Shown here piece by piece: positions 52,388 to 62,362 of a DNA stretch of 64,000 nt (positions are counted from its first letter, which is position 1; each line of letters begins with the position of its first letter). Origin of the DNA: Polaribacter atrinae (GTDB lineage: Bacteria > Bacteroidota > Bacteroidia > Flavobacteriales > Flavobacteriaceae); contig NZ_CP150660.1 in assembly GCF_038023995.1 (NCBI RefSeq), positions 2,478,501-2,542,500 of the forward strand, given 5' to 3'. The notes beneath the pieces are model-generated. The model did no database searches, was not told where the DNA came from, and saw only the letters and a program-made list of their open reading frames with translations. The position numbers and the translations under genes are program-made.

Positions 52388-54196
52388 ATGACTAAAAACG
52401 GCAATTCATTAGACCAAAGAACGTTTAATAAATTAAGCCGTTTGTATATTATTGCGTTAAGTGCCATTGCGCTTACAATAATTATCAGTCAAGTTTTAAT
52501 TCGCAATCATTTAGAAACTCAAAAAAGTGATTCTACCGTAATTAATGTTGCTGGTAGACAAAGAATGCTGAGTCAGAAATTAACCAAAGAAATTGTTTCC
52601 CTTTCTGATTATTCTGATAAAAAAAACAGACTTCGACTTAAAAATAATATCTCAGAAACTCTCTATTTATGGAAGTTATCGCACAATGCACTTCAAAAGG
52701 GAAATGACAGTTTAGGGCTTCCTGAACATAATAGCGATAAAATTAAAAGTGAATTTAAAGCGATTAATCCTGTTTTTAATACTATTGAAAAAGCTTCAAA
52801 AACAATTTTACAAAAGTTAGAAGATGCTACAATTTCTATTGATGAATTAGCATTCGAAATTGAAAAAGTAACCAAAAACGAAGGTTCTTTTTTATTGATG
52901 ATGGATGAAATTGTAAATCAATACAATGTAGAAGCCGATAAAAAAATAGCTTGGTTAAAAAAGTTAGAATTGTTTTTAATGTCTTGTACATTATTAATTC
53001 TTTTAGGAGAATTTTTATTCATTTTTTGGCCAACTGCAAAATCCGTAAAAGCAACACTCTCAGAATTATTATTTGCAGAAAAAAGAGCTAAAAAAATGGC
53101 TTTTGATGCAGATGAGCTAAGCCTTTCTAAAGAAAAATCAATAAAAGAATTACGTGCTTTAAGTCATGCGATGGATGAAACGTTGTTGTTTGCAAGAACT
53201 TCTCCAAGCGGCAATTTAATTCATATGGGAAATAAGTTTTCTCGTTTGTTTAAATTATCAAAATCGAACAAAGAAGTATTGATTTGGAATGTTTTATCTA
53301 ACAATGAAAACGAACAATTATTTATTGAAAATTTAATTAGTAAACATAAAAAAACAGGTTGGCAAGGAGAGGTAAAAGCAACCATAAAAGGAGATGTAGA
53401 TATTTGGTTAGAAATGTCTTTAGTGCCTTATAGACCAACAGAAGATAGGTCTGAATTGTTAATTATTGCTTCAGAAATTACCGAAAGAAAAGCGGCTCAA
53501 ACAGAAATTGAAAGACTTACAAAGGCCAATTTTGAAGAGAAAATGAGTCAGCAAAAAATAATCTCAAGCAAGATTATTGAAAATCAAGAAAAAGAACAAA
53601 ACAGAATTGCTAAAGACGTTCATGACGGAATTGGACAAATGCTTACAGGATTAAAATACAATCTAGAAAGCATCAATATGAATGATATTGAGAAAACAAC
53701 GTCTAAAATAGAACACCTAAAAGAATTAACCACCAACATTATAAAAGGAGTTAGAACCGCTACTTTTAACTTAACTCCGCCAGAATTATCAGATCACGGA
53801 ATTGTGCCTGCCATAACCAAATTAACACAAGAATTGGGTAGATTAACAGGTAAAGAAATTATGTTTTATAACAAAACAGATTTTAATGATCGTTTAGATT
53901 CTTTGGTTGAAATTAATATTTATAGAATTACCCAAGAAGCAATTAATAATGCTATTAAATATGCAGATTCTTCACATATTTTAGTGTCACTTTCTCACAG
54001 TAAAAATATTTTAAGTATTGTTATTGATGATGATGGCCAAGGTTTTGAACCATCGAAAGTAAAGAAAGTAAAAAACGGAGATGGAGGCATGGGAATGACC
54101 TTTATGAAAGAAAGAATTAAATATATTGATGGTCGTTTATTCTTAAATTCAGAATTAGGAAAAGGGACAAGAGTTACTTTGAATATTCCTATTTAA
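52388..54196 (+). CDS. NarX-like sensor histidine kinase with PilJ-type sensor
   Basis: 602 residues. Transmembrane helices at about 18-38 and 190-213 flank a periplasmic helical sensor beginning INVAGRQRMLSQKLTKEIV (residues 52-70), the PilJ/NarX-type motif that resembles the nitrate-binding P-box region of NarX. Then a PAS domain (about 255-370), a HisKA_3 dimerisation helix with phosphoacceptor His412 (AKDVHDGIGQMLTG) and an HATPase domain (ITQEAINNAIKYA, DDDGQGFEPS, GGMGMTFMKERI). This is the kinase class that pairs with NarL-type regulators such as the one at 54383. Likely senses nitrate or nitrite. Confidence 0.9.
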   Translation: MTKNGNSLDQRTFNKLSRLYIIALSAIALTIIISQVLIRNHLETQKSDSTVINVAGRQRMLSQKLTKEIVSLSDYSDKKNRLRLKNNISETLYLWKLSHNALQKGNDSLGLPEHNSDKIKSEFKAINPVFNTIEKASKTILQKLEDATISIDELAFEIEKVTKNEGSFLLMMDEIVNQYNVEADKKIAWLKKLELFLMSCTLLILLGEFLFIFWPTAKSVKATLSELLFAEKRAKKMAFDADELSLSKEKSIKELRALSHAMDETLLFARTSPSGNLIHMGNKFSRLFKLSKSNKEVLIWNVLSNNENEQLFIENLISKHKKTGWQGEVKATIKGDVDIWLEMSLVPYRPTEDRSELLIIASEITERKAAQTEIERLTKANFEEKMSQQKIISSKIIENQEKEQNRIAKDVHDGIGQMLTGLKYNLESINMNDIEKTTSKIEHLKELTTNIIKGVRTATFNLTPPELSDHGIVPAITKLTQELGRLTGKEIMFYNKTDFNDRLDSLVEINIYRITQEAINNAIKYADSSHILVSLSHSKNILSIVIDDDGQGFEPSKVKKVKNGDGGMGMTFMKERIKYIDGRLFLNSELGKGTRVTLNIPI

Positions 54197-54207
54197 AACA
54201 CAATCTT

Positions 54208-54294
54208 ATCATTTCTACTTTAGGAGAAATCTTATAACAGTGATTGTCAAAAATAGCGCAATATTATGTGATTTCTCACTGCGTTCGAAATGAC
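54208..54294. repeat. ~87-base MITE-like palindromic element
   Basis: Left end ATCATTTCTA and right end TTCGAAATGAC are inverted with few mismatches; internal GGAGAAATC and GATTTCTC are also inverted. Same family as 45482-45568 and 51233-51318; lies between the kinase and response regulator genes. Confidence 0.7.
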
Positions 54295-54329
54295 AAACTA
54301 GTGCATTATAAAACTCCTCACCAGATAAA

Positions 54330-54366
54330 TACGTAGTTTTACTTAAAAACCTTATTTTTGTACGTA
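54330..54366 (+). promoter_or_regulatory. response regulator promoter with two TACGTA sites
   Basis: TACGTA at 54330-54335 and 54361-54366, 31 bases apart. An exact -7 box TATTTTTG is at 54353-54360, so the sites lie near -34 and at the transcript start; suggests autoregulation of the regulator gene. Confidence 0.6.
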
Positions 54367-54382
54367 TAAAATAGTTGCAATT

Positions 54383-55042
54383 ATGATAAATGTAGTTTTA
54401 GCAGACGACCACGTTTTGGTAAGAGATGGAATAAAAGCACTTTTAGAAGATCAATCAGGAATTACCGTAATTGATGAAGCTTCTAACGGAAAAGAGGCTT
54501 TAGAAGTTATTGCTAAAAATAAACCTCATGTACTTATTGTAGATATTCGTATGCCAGAAATGAACGGAATTGAAGTGGTTGCAGAAATTACAAAACAGAA
54601 AATAGATGTAAAAACCTTAGTGCTTTCTATGCACGATTCTGAAGAGTATGTTTTAAAATCTATACAAGCAGGTGCAGATGGGTATTTGTTAAAAGGAGCT
54701 AGTAAAGAAGAGTTTTTAAAAGCGGTAAATAATGTAGCCGCTGGCGATAAGTATTTTACGGGTGATGTTTCTACCATTATAATGAACAACTTTGTAAGCG
54801 GAAAAACGAGTAAAGTTATTGAGGAGCAAAAAGAAGTTAAAGTTGCGCCTTTTAAACTAACTAAAAGAGAAAGACAAATACTTAATTTAGTTTTAGAATT
54901 AAAGAATAATAAAGATATTGCAGAAGAATTGTCTATTAGTAAGCGTACTGCAGAGGTGCATCGTTTTAATTTAATGAAGAAATTAGAGGCTAAAAACCTA
55001 CAAGAATTAACAAATAAGGCCAAAGAGTATCAGTTGATATAG
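54383..55042 (+). CDS. NarL/FixJ-type response regulator
   Basis: 219 residues. Receiver domain with acidic pair in VVLADDHVLVRDG, phosphoacceptor Asp54 (LIVDIRMPEMNG) and the conserved Lys in YLLKGASKEE; LuxR/GerE helix-turn-helix at about 152-215 (LTKRERQILNLVLELKNNKD, IAEELSISKRTAEVHRFNLM). Cognate regulator of the kinase at 52388 by position and type. TACGTA palindromes at its own promoter, at nirB and at the transporter are candidate binding sites. Confidence 0.95.
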   Translation: MINVVLADDHVLVRDGIKALLEDQSGITVIDEASNGKEALEVIAKNKPHVLIVDIRMPEMNGIEVVAEITKQKIDVKTLVLSMHDSEEYVLKSIQAGADGYLLKGASKEEFLKAVNNVAAGDKYFTGDVSTIIMNNFVSGKTSKVIEEQKEVKVAPFKLTKRERQILNLVLELKNNKDIAEELSISKRTAEVHRFNLMKKLEAKNLQELTNKAKEYQLI

Positions 55043-55063
55043 GTCTTTTGATTGTAAATATAT

Positions 55064-55240
55064 CTGTGTAATAACTCACCGCAAAGTTTTCAAAGTTATA
55101 TCGCCAAGGGCACAAAGAAAAAAACCTCAGTGCATCTCTTTGTTTCTCCGTGAGTCTCTGTGTAATAACTCACCGAAAAGTTCACAAAGTTATATCGCCA
55201 AGGACGCAAAGAAAAAACCTCAGTACATCTCTATGCGGCA
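55064..55240. repeat. 94-base direct repeat, two copies
   Basis: CTGTGTAATAACTCACCG starts at 55064 and again at 55158; the units share AAAGTTATATCGCCAAGG, CAAAGAAAAAA and CCTCAGT.CATCTCT. The unit also carries complementary words (CTTTGTG-like and CACAAAG). It resembles a CACAAAG-rich intergenic repeat I remember from many Bacteroidetes. No open frame. Confidence 0.75.
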
Positions 55241-55248
55241 ATTAATGC

Positions 55249-55428
55249 TTATTTTTTTGTTTGATTTTTCTTTAACTTATCAATTACAAATACACTGTAT
55301 ATCATAATTAACAAGCCAAGAATCATAGCGCTATATTGTAAAGTTTTATAATCAGCTAAAAATGTCATTCCGAGTGTTGAAAGTGCCATTCCAACCACAA
55401 ATAGATTTATTCCTTTATTATTTTTCAT
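55249..55428 (-). CDS. small two-span membrane protein (hypothetical)
   Basis: 59 residues from ATG 55428 (MKNNKGINLFVVG); an in-frame ATG seven codons upstream is possible. Two hydrophobic segments (INLFVVGMALSTLGMTFLAD and YSAMILGLLIMIYSVFVID) and a Lys-rich tail (KLKKNQTKK) give a sensible membrane topology. No recognised family. It lies alone between repeats and the nitrate transporter promoter. Confidence 0.5.
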   Translation of the reverse strand: MKNNKGINLFVVGMALSTLGMTFLADYKTLQYSAMILGLLIMIYSVFVIDKLKKNQTKK

Positions 55429-55587
55429 TTTTGTTCCGTTTATTTTCAATTGATTAGTAGTCTAATTGAACTATTTGTTACACTTTACCTTTTGATTTTA
55501 AATTGAATAGAACAATTTGTTGGAATACACCTTTTTCATAACAATTATTTTTCAACTCCAATTTTATCATATTCTTAAATTCAATAC

Positions 55588-55665
55588 TACGTAATTATTA
55601 ATCTACTAATAATTATAAAATACGTATTTTTTAGTATAATAATTAAGTATTTATACTTATTTTTG
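55588..55665 (+). promoter_or_regulatory. nitrate transporter promoter with two TACGTA sites
   Basis: TACGTA at 55588-55593 and 55621-55626 (AAATACGTATTT, fully palindromic), 33 bases apart. Exact -7 box TATTTTTG at 55658-55665; sites centre near -80 and -46, the usual place for an activator. ATG at 55686. Confidence 0.65.
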
Positions 55666-55685
55666 TGTATCTAAAAATATGTATT

Positions 55686-57110
55686 ATGATAAATCTATCT
55701 CAAGAAAAATCTACAAAATTAAGTTTATTCGATTTTAAGAATGTATCCACTCGTACATTTTGGATTACATCAATATCATTCTTTTTATGCTTTTTTGCAT
55801 GGTTTGGTATTGTACCTTTTATGCCAGATGTTGTAAAAGATTTAGGCTTAACACCAGATCAAAAATGGAATTCAATTATTTTAGCCGTTTCAGGAACCGT
55901 ATTTGCACGTTTACTAATTGGTAAATTATGTGATAAATACGGACCAAGATTATGTTATACATGGTTGCTAATGTTAGGTGCAATTCCTGTTGTTTTATGT
56001 GGATTAGTACAAACACCAACGCAATTTTTAGTTTGTAGATTATTTATTGGTTTTATTGGAGCTTCCTTTGTAATTACACAAGTACATACTTCTTTAATGT
56101 TTGCACCAAATATTGTAGGAACCGCAAATGCAACTTCTGCAGGTTGGGGTAACTTAGGTGGTGGCGCAAATAGATTAGGTATGCCTTTAATTGCAGCAGC
56201 AGTGGTTGCTTTTGGTGTTGCAGACGGAGAGGCTTGGAGATATTCTATGGTTATTGCTGGTATTGTTTGTTTTTTAATGGGTATTGTATATTACTTATTT
56301 ACAACAGATACACCAAAAGGAAACTTTGGCGAATTAAAAGCAGCTGGAGAAATGGTTGTTACTAAAAAAGACCAAATAGGATTTTTAGAAGTATTAAAAG
56401 ATTATAGAGTTTGGATTCTTTTTGTAGTATATGCTGCAAGTTTTGGAATTGAATTAACAGTGTATGGAACTATGGATGATTATCTTCAGAATACGTTTCA
56501 ATTACAAAGAGTAACAGCTGGTAACATTGTATTGTCTTTTGCATTGATGAATATTTTTGCAAGAACTTTAGGTGGTTTCTTTGGAGATAAATTTGGTAAG
56601 TTAAAAGGATTGAGAGGTCGTGTTTTATTCTTGTCTTTCATCTTAACCTTACAAGGAGTTATGTTGATCTTTTTCTCTGGAGCTACAAGTCTTGTTTTAG
56701 GAGTTGTTTTATTAATATTATTTAGTTTAAGTGTACAAATGGCAGAAGGAGCAACGTTTTCTGTAGTGCCATTTATCAATAAAAAAGCCATTGGTTCTGT
56801 TTCTGGAATTGTTGGAGCAGGAGGAAATGTTGGTGCATTTTTAGCAGCAATGTTATTAAAATCTAAATCTTCATTGGCAGAAAAAGCAGCCATTGTATCT
56901 AGCGAAGGTTTAGGAGATGAGGTTATTAAGGCAGCGCAATCTGCAGCTTCTTCAAGTGCCGTTGCAAACGGATATTTATTAATTGGTTTTGTGATTGTTG
57001 CTACGGGTATTGCAGCGTTAGCAATTAAGTTTTCTACAGAAGAAGAAGATGAAACAGAAAAAATAAATGGTTTATCACCAGAGTTGATACCAATTAAAGT
57101 AAAAAGATAA
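55686..57110 (+). CDS. nitrate/nitrite MFS transporter, NarK/NasA type
   Basis: 474 residues from ATG 55686 (MINLSQEKSTKLSLFDF); a GTG seven codons upstream lies inside the promoter region. Twelve hydrophobic segments. The nitrate signature GNLGGGANRLGMPLI in the first half and the second nitrate-signature-like GIVGAGGNVGAFLAAML in the second half are the NarK/NRT2 hallmarks, with the conserved Arg in ARLLIGKLCDKYGPR. Imports nitrate, possibly exporting nitrite. Next downstream is the nitrate reductase gene. Confidence 0.93.
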   Translation: MINLSQEKSTKLSLFDFKNVSTRTFWITSISFFLCFFAWFGIVPFMPDVVKDLGLTPDQKWNSIILAVSGTVFARLLIGKLCDKYGPRLCYTWLLMLGAIPVVLCGLVQTPTQFLVCRLFIGFIGASFVITQVHTSLMFAPNIVGTANATSAGWGNLGGGANRLGMPLIAAAVVAFGVADGEAWRYSMVIAGIVCFLMGIVYYLFTTDTPKGNFGELKAAGEMVVTKKDQIGFLEVLKDYRVWILFVVYAASFGIELTVYGTMDDYLQNTFQLQRVTAGNIVLSFALMNIFARTLGGFFGDKFGKLKGLRGRVLFLSFILTLQGVMLIFFSGATSLVLGVVLLILFSLSVQMAEGATFSVVPFINKKAIGSVSGIVGAGGNVGAFLAAMLLKSKSSLAEKAAIVSSEGLGDEVIKAAQSAASSSAVANGYLLIGFVIVATGIAALAIKFSTEEEDETEKINGLSPELIPIKVKR

Positions 57111-57264
57111 AACAGATGAATGTCGCCCCAATTATCTAATAAATAAAGAATCGAAAAACAGATTTAAAAATTCAGTTCTCTTTTTTAAATGTATTCAGAA
57201 TAAAAAAATTGAATTTTGGTTAGTAAAATTTTAATGTCGTATTTTGTATAAAACCTTGGTCTAA

Positions 57265-60200
57265 ATGATTAAAAATGAAATTAAAACAACGTGTTCTTAT
57301 TGTGGAGTAGGTTGCGGAATTATCGTAAAAAAAGACATGAACAACAAGGTTTTTGTTGAAGGAGATAAAGACCATCCTGTTAACAAAGGGATGTTGTGTT
57401 CTAAAGGAATGAACTTGCATTATGTTGCAAATGATACTTCAGACAGAATTTTATATCCAGAAATGCGTTGGAGTCGTTCTCATCCGCGTGAGCGTGTTTC
57501 TTGGGATACTGCTTTAGATAGAGCTGCCAGCGTTTTTAAATCAATTATAAAAAACATGGTCCAGATTCTGTAGTGTTTTACGTTACCGGACAAAGTTTAA
57601 CAGAAGAATATTACATTGCTAATAAACTGACAAAAGGGTTTTTAGGAACCAATAATATAGACACCAACTCACGTTTATGTATGAGTTCTGCTGTGGTTGG
57701 TTATAAAAAAACATTCGGAGAAGATAGTGTGCCAATTTCGTACGACGATATAGAATTAGCTGATACTTTTTTAATAACAGGTGCAAATCCTGCTTGGTGT
57801 CATCCAATTTTGTTTAGGCGAATTGAAAAACGCAAAGAAGAAAATCCGAAGGTAAAAGTAATTGTAATTGATCCACGTAAAACAGATTCTGCAAAATTTG
57901 CAGATTTGCATTTGCAATTAACACCAGGAACCGACGTTGTTTTATACAATGCTATTGGTAGGTGTTTGTACAAAAGTGGTTTAATTGATGAAGATTTTAT
58001 TAAGAACCACACACAAGGTTTTGATGGTTATAAAGAAGTTATTTTTGGAACGACTTTAAAACAAGCGTCTAAAATTTGTGGAGTTCCTGCAAAAGAAATT
58101 CAGAAAGCTGCAGAAATGATTGGTCTTTCTAAAGGCTTTATCAGTATGTGGGCAATGGGTTTAAACCAAAGTGTAATTGGTACAGACAAAAACACATCAC
58201 TTTTAAATTTATCATTAATAACTGGTCAGGTTGGTAAACCTGGTGCAGGTCCTTTTTCATTAACGGGTCAGCCAAATGCAATGGGCGGACGAGAAGTTGG
58301 TGGAATGGCAAACTTGTTAGCGGTTCATAAAGATTTAGGAAACGAAGAACATAGAAGAGAAGTTGCACAATTTTGGGGAGTAGATAAAATATCTGCAAAA
58401 CCAGGATTAACAGCAACAGAATTATTTGATGCTTTAGAAAGCGGAAAGGTAAAAGCGGTATGGATTGCGAGTACAAATCCTTTGGTGAGTATGCCAAATT
58501 CTCATCAAATAGAAAAAGCCATGGCAAAATCTAAATTTGTGGTGGTACAAGAAATTTCTCATAAAGCAGATACTTTAAATTATGCAGATTTGGTGTTGCC
58601 AGCTGCTGCGTGGTTAGAAAAAGAAGGTACCATGACAAATTCTGAAAGAAGAATTTCTTATTTACCAAAAGAAATTGAAGCGCCAGGAGAAGCAAGACCA
58701 GATGTAGAGATTTTCTGTGATTTTGCACAAAGAATGGGCTTTAGAGGTTTTAATTATAATGGTGCAGAAGAAATTTATGATGAATATGCTTCGATGACCA
58801 AAGGAACAAATATTGATGTTTCTTTTTTAAATTATGATCGATTAAAAAACGAAGGTACTTTTCAGTGGCCCGTAAATGAATATAGAAGTAAAGGAACGCC
58901 ACGTCTTTTTGAGGATAAAAAGTTTTATACACCTTCTCAAAAAGCAATTTTTAATGTTCCATCAACCATAGAAAATACATCAGTAAAAACGAATGACGAG
59001 TTTCCGTTAATTTTAACCACAGGTCGTGTTAGAGATCAGTGGCACACGATGACCAAAACAGGAAAAGTAGCAAGATTAAAAACACATTATCCAAAACCTG
59101 TTTTAGAAATAAATCCTGTAGATGCGTATTTAAATAAAATTAAGGACGGAGATATTACAGAGATAAAAAGTGCTAACGGAGTTGTTAGAGTACGTGCAAA
59201 AATTACAGACGAAATTAAAGAAGGCGTTGTTTTCTTACCAATGCATTGGGGTAAAGTGCTAAATAGTAATTTAAATAGAGCTAATAATTTAACCAATACA
59301 CATATAGATCCGGTTTCTAAAGAGCCAGATTTTAAATTTACATCGGTTTCAGTTTCAAAATATAAAAAACCGAAAGACAAAATTATTATTGCAGGTGCTG
59401 GAGCTGCCGCTTTTAGATTTTTACAAAATTATAGAGATTATAACGAGGTGGATGAAATTCATGTTTTTTCTAAGGAATCTAACTTGTTTTACAACCGTGT
59501 TTTATTACCAGAATATATTACAGAAGAACTTTCTTGGGAGCAATTATTAAAAATAAAAAATGCTGAATTAAAGAATTTAAATATTAAAATTCACCCAGAA
59601 ACAATTATAGAAAAAATTGATAAAGAGACTAAAATTGTTACAGATTCTAACGGTGAAACTCATTCGTTTGATAAGTTAATTTTAGCAACCGGAAGTAGAC
59701 CTTTTATACCTAAAGATGTGCAAATAGATTTACCAGGTCGTTTTACCATGCGTAATAAAAATGATGCAGATCGATTTAAAAATTATTTAGATGCTACAGG
59801 TTTACCGCCAGAAGAACAACATGTTGTAATTGTTGGTGGAGGTTTGTTAGGTTTAGAGTTGGCTGCAGCGATGAAGCACAAGAATGTAAAAATCACTATT
59901 ATTCAGCGTGCATCTAGATTAATGGAACGTCAATTAGATAAAATTTCTAGTAAATTATTATCAATAAACGTACAAGAAAGAGGGATTCAAATTTATTTTG
60001 ATAATGAAGTAAGTACTGTTTTTTGATGATGAAGATACAGGTGAATTAACCATCAACCTAAAAAGTGGAAAATACATTTCAGCCAATGCAATTGTGTATG
60101 CAATTGGTACAAGACCCAATATAGAAATTGCTAAAAATAACGGTATTGTTTGCGGGCGAGGCGTAAAGGTAAATCAGCATTTACAATCTTCTCATCCAGA

Positions 60201-60786
60201 TATTTTTGCGATTGGAGAAATTGCCGAATTCAATAATAAATTATTTGGTATTACCTCTGCAGCAGAAGAACAAGCAGGCATTTTAGCCAATTTTATTGCA
60301 GGCGATATTAGTGAGGCTTACAAAGGTTCTGTGCTAATGAATATTCTAAAATTTAGCGATTTAAACTTGTGTAGTATTGGCGAGATTTCTGTTCCGGATA
60401 ACGACCCAAGTTACGAGGAAATTATTTTTACAGATATTTCTAAAGGATATTATAAGAAGTGTATTGTAAAAGATGATTTACTAATTGGTGCCGTTTTAGT
60501 AGGTGATAAAAATGAATTTGCAGAGTTTAAAACCTTAATTGAAAGCAAGATTGAAATGTCTGACAAACGAGATACTTTGTTAAGAGGCGCATCTAATGAT
60601 GCACCTGTTTTAGGAAAATTAGTTTGTTCTTGTAGCCAAGTAGGAGAAGGAAATATTGAAGAAGCCATTGCTAAAGGATGTTCTAATTTTACGGAATTAT
60701 GTAACAAAACAGGCGCAGGTTTAGGGTGTGGAAGTTGTAAAACGGAAGTAAGAGAAATTTTGAACAATGCAAAAGTAACAGTATGA
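57265..60786 (+). pseudogene. nasA: assimilatory nitrate reductase with two frame disruptions
   Basis: Intended product about 1173 residues. N-terminal [4Fe-4S] ligands Cys10, Cys13, Cys17 and Cys45 (CSYCGVGCG, MLCSKG), then the molybdopterin guanine dinucleotide enzyme domain (TGQPNAMGGREVGGMANL; TTGRVRDQWHTMTKTG), a NirB-like flavoprotein part (IIIAGAGAAAFRFLQNY; IVGGGLLGLELAAAM) and a C-terminal BFD-like [2Fe-2S] module (CSCSQVGEGNIEEAI; GLGCGSCKTE). The frame stops at 57573: one more A in the A6 run near 57549-57554 restores IIKKHGPDSVVFYVTGQ. It breaks again at 60026: one fewer T in the T6 run near 60019-60024 restores STVFDDEDTGEL. Assembly error or real loss cannot be told here. Confidence 0.9.
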
Positions 60787-62215
60787 GCGAGCAGTTAAAT
60801 AGAATCATTGTAAGAGGTGGAGTTTTATCTCCTGGAGAACTAAAGTACATTTGTGAATCTGTAGAAAGTTTGGGCTTAAAAACCATTTCTTTTGGATCTA
60901 GACAAGATATTTTATTACCTAAAAATGTAAATCAAGAAGAGTTAGCTCAATTTGATAAATTAAAAATTGTAGAAACCGATAAAACAGGTGTAGAAAATAT
61001 TGTTTCGTCTTATGTTTGTGCAGATATTTTTCCGAGTACGTCTTGGTTAACCGGAGATAGATATTTATATCTTTTAGAACAATTTAGCACAGAATCTAAA
61101 TTAAAAATAAATTTAACAGATCCAAAACAGCGTTTGGTTCCTTTGTTACAGGGAATATAAACTTTATCGCTTCAGAACACGAAGATTATTGGTATTTGTA
61201 TGTCAGGCTTCCAGATTGGAAAAAAACACAAATGTACCCTGCTTTAATTTATAGTTGGGATTTAGATAAGATTGAAACTGCTATTGAAAACGTTCTTCAA
61301 GAAGAGCCAGAAACCATCGAAATGATTTTCGATTTGGTAAGTGATGCCGTAGATACCAATAATAGAACGGTAGATAAACCTTTAGAAGTGCCTTTTTACC
61401 CTTTTCCTTATTTTGAAGGAATGAACAAAATTGGTATGGATAAATACTGGTTAGGTTTGTATTGGAGAAACAATAAATATGATATTTCTTTCTTAAAAGA
61501 AATGTGCGAATTGTGTTCTGAAAATAAGATTGGTAAAATTTCTATTACACCTTGGAAATCTTTTGTGGTGAAAGGGATTCCGAAAGAATCTAAACTGGTT
61601 TGGGAGAAGTTTTTAGGGAAGCGAGGAATCATTGTACGCCATTCTATGTTAGAGTTAAATTGGCATATTCCTGTAGCTAATAAAGATGCTTTAAATTTAA
61701 AGAAATACTTGGTTTCTAATTTCGATCAAAACGATATTAGTACGTATGGTTTAACCTTCGGAATTACAGATTATAGCAAAGCAGCTTATTATTTTACATC
61801 GATAGTTGTCGAAAAAAATAAACAACCAGAAATGATTGGCAACTTTCAAACAAGAGATACGTATAATCTTTTGTATGCTAAAAATTTCGATCCAAATACA
61901 AGGCAATATATTATGCACGTTCAAGACGTGGATAAAGTAGAATTACCAGGTTTGTTAATGGAATTAAGTCAGTTGTATTTTGATCAATTAGGAAGTGAAA
62001 TAGAAGCAGAAAAAGAAGTTGAGGTACAAAAAGAAACCACAGAATTAGAAGTTTATCAATGTAAAGATTGTTTAACAATTTACGATGAAGCCTTTGGCGA
62101 TATTACTCAAAATATCCCTGCAGAAACCCTTTTTAGTACGCTTCCAGAAAGCTATGAATGTTCGCTTTGTGAAGCTCCAAAATCTAGTTTCCAAAAAGCA
62201 GTATTGGTTAAATAA
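60783..62215 (+). pseudogene. ferredoxin-reductase-like rubredoxin protein, frameshifted
   Basis: The ATG overlaps the nitrate reductase stop (ATGA), so the two genes are coupled. The first frame (60783-61160) carries an N-terminal nitrite/sulfite-reductase ferredoxin-like half domain (IIVRGGVLSPGELKYI) and stops after VPLLQGI. One extra T in the TT at about 61146-61147 restores VPLFTGNINFIASEHEDYW and a 477-residue protein. A second ferredoxin-like half (IPVANKDALNLKKYLVS) follows, and the C-terminus is a rubredoxin domain with two CxxC knuckles (CKDC; CSLC). Likely carries electrons to the nitrate reductase; that role is inferred from position. Confidence 0.82.
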
Positions 62216-62296
62216 AATCAATTTATAACACAGACAAAAGTTTTAAAAATAAGCTTTTTTGAATTACTATAAATATGAGACTTATCATATAAAAGA

Positions 62297-62304
62297 TATT
62301 TTTG
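62297..62304 (+). promoter_or_regulatory. -7 box of the porin gene
   Basis: TATTTTTG matches TAnnTTTG, 59 bases before the ATG at 62363. No TACGTA lies in this promoter region. Confidence 0.5.
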
Positions 62305-62362
62305 TCTTTTTATATTGCGTCTTCAAATAAAAATTAAATCAGAATTTAAAATAGAAATCAAA

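Noticed and set aside
58141..58947. Several minus-strand open frames across the nitrate reductase gene
   Set aside because: They mirror the coding strand in another frame, have low-complexity Leu/Phe content and lie inside recognised enzyme domains.
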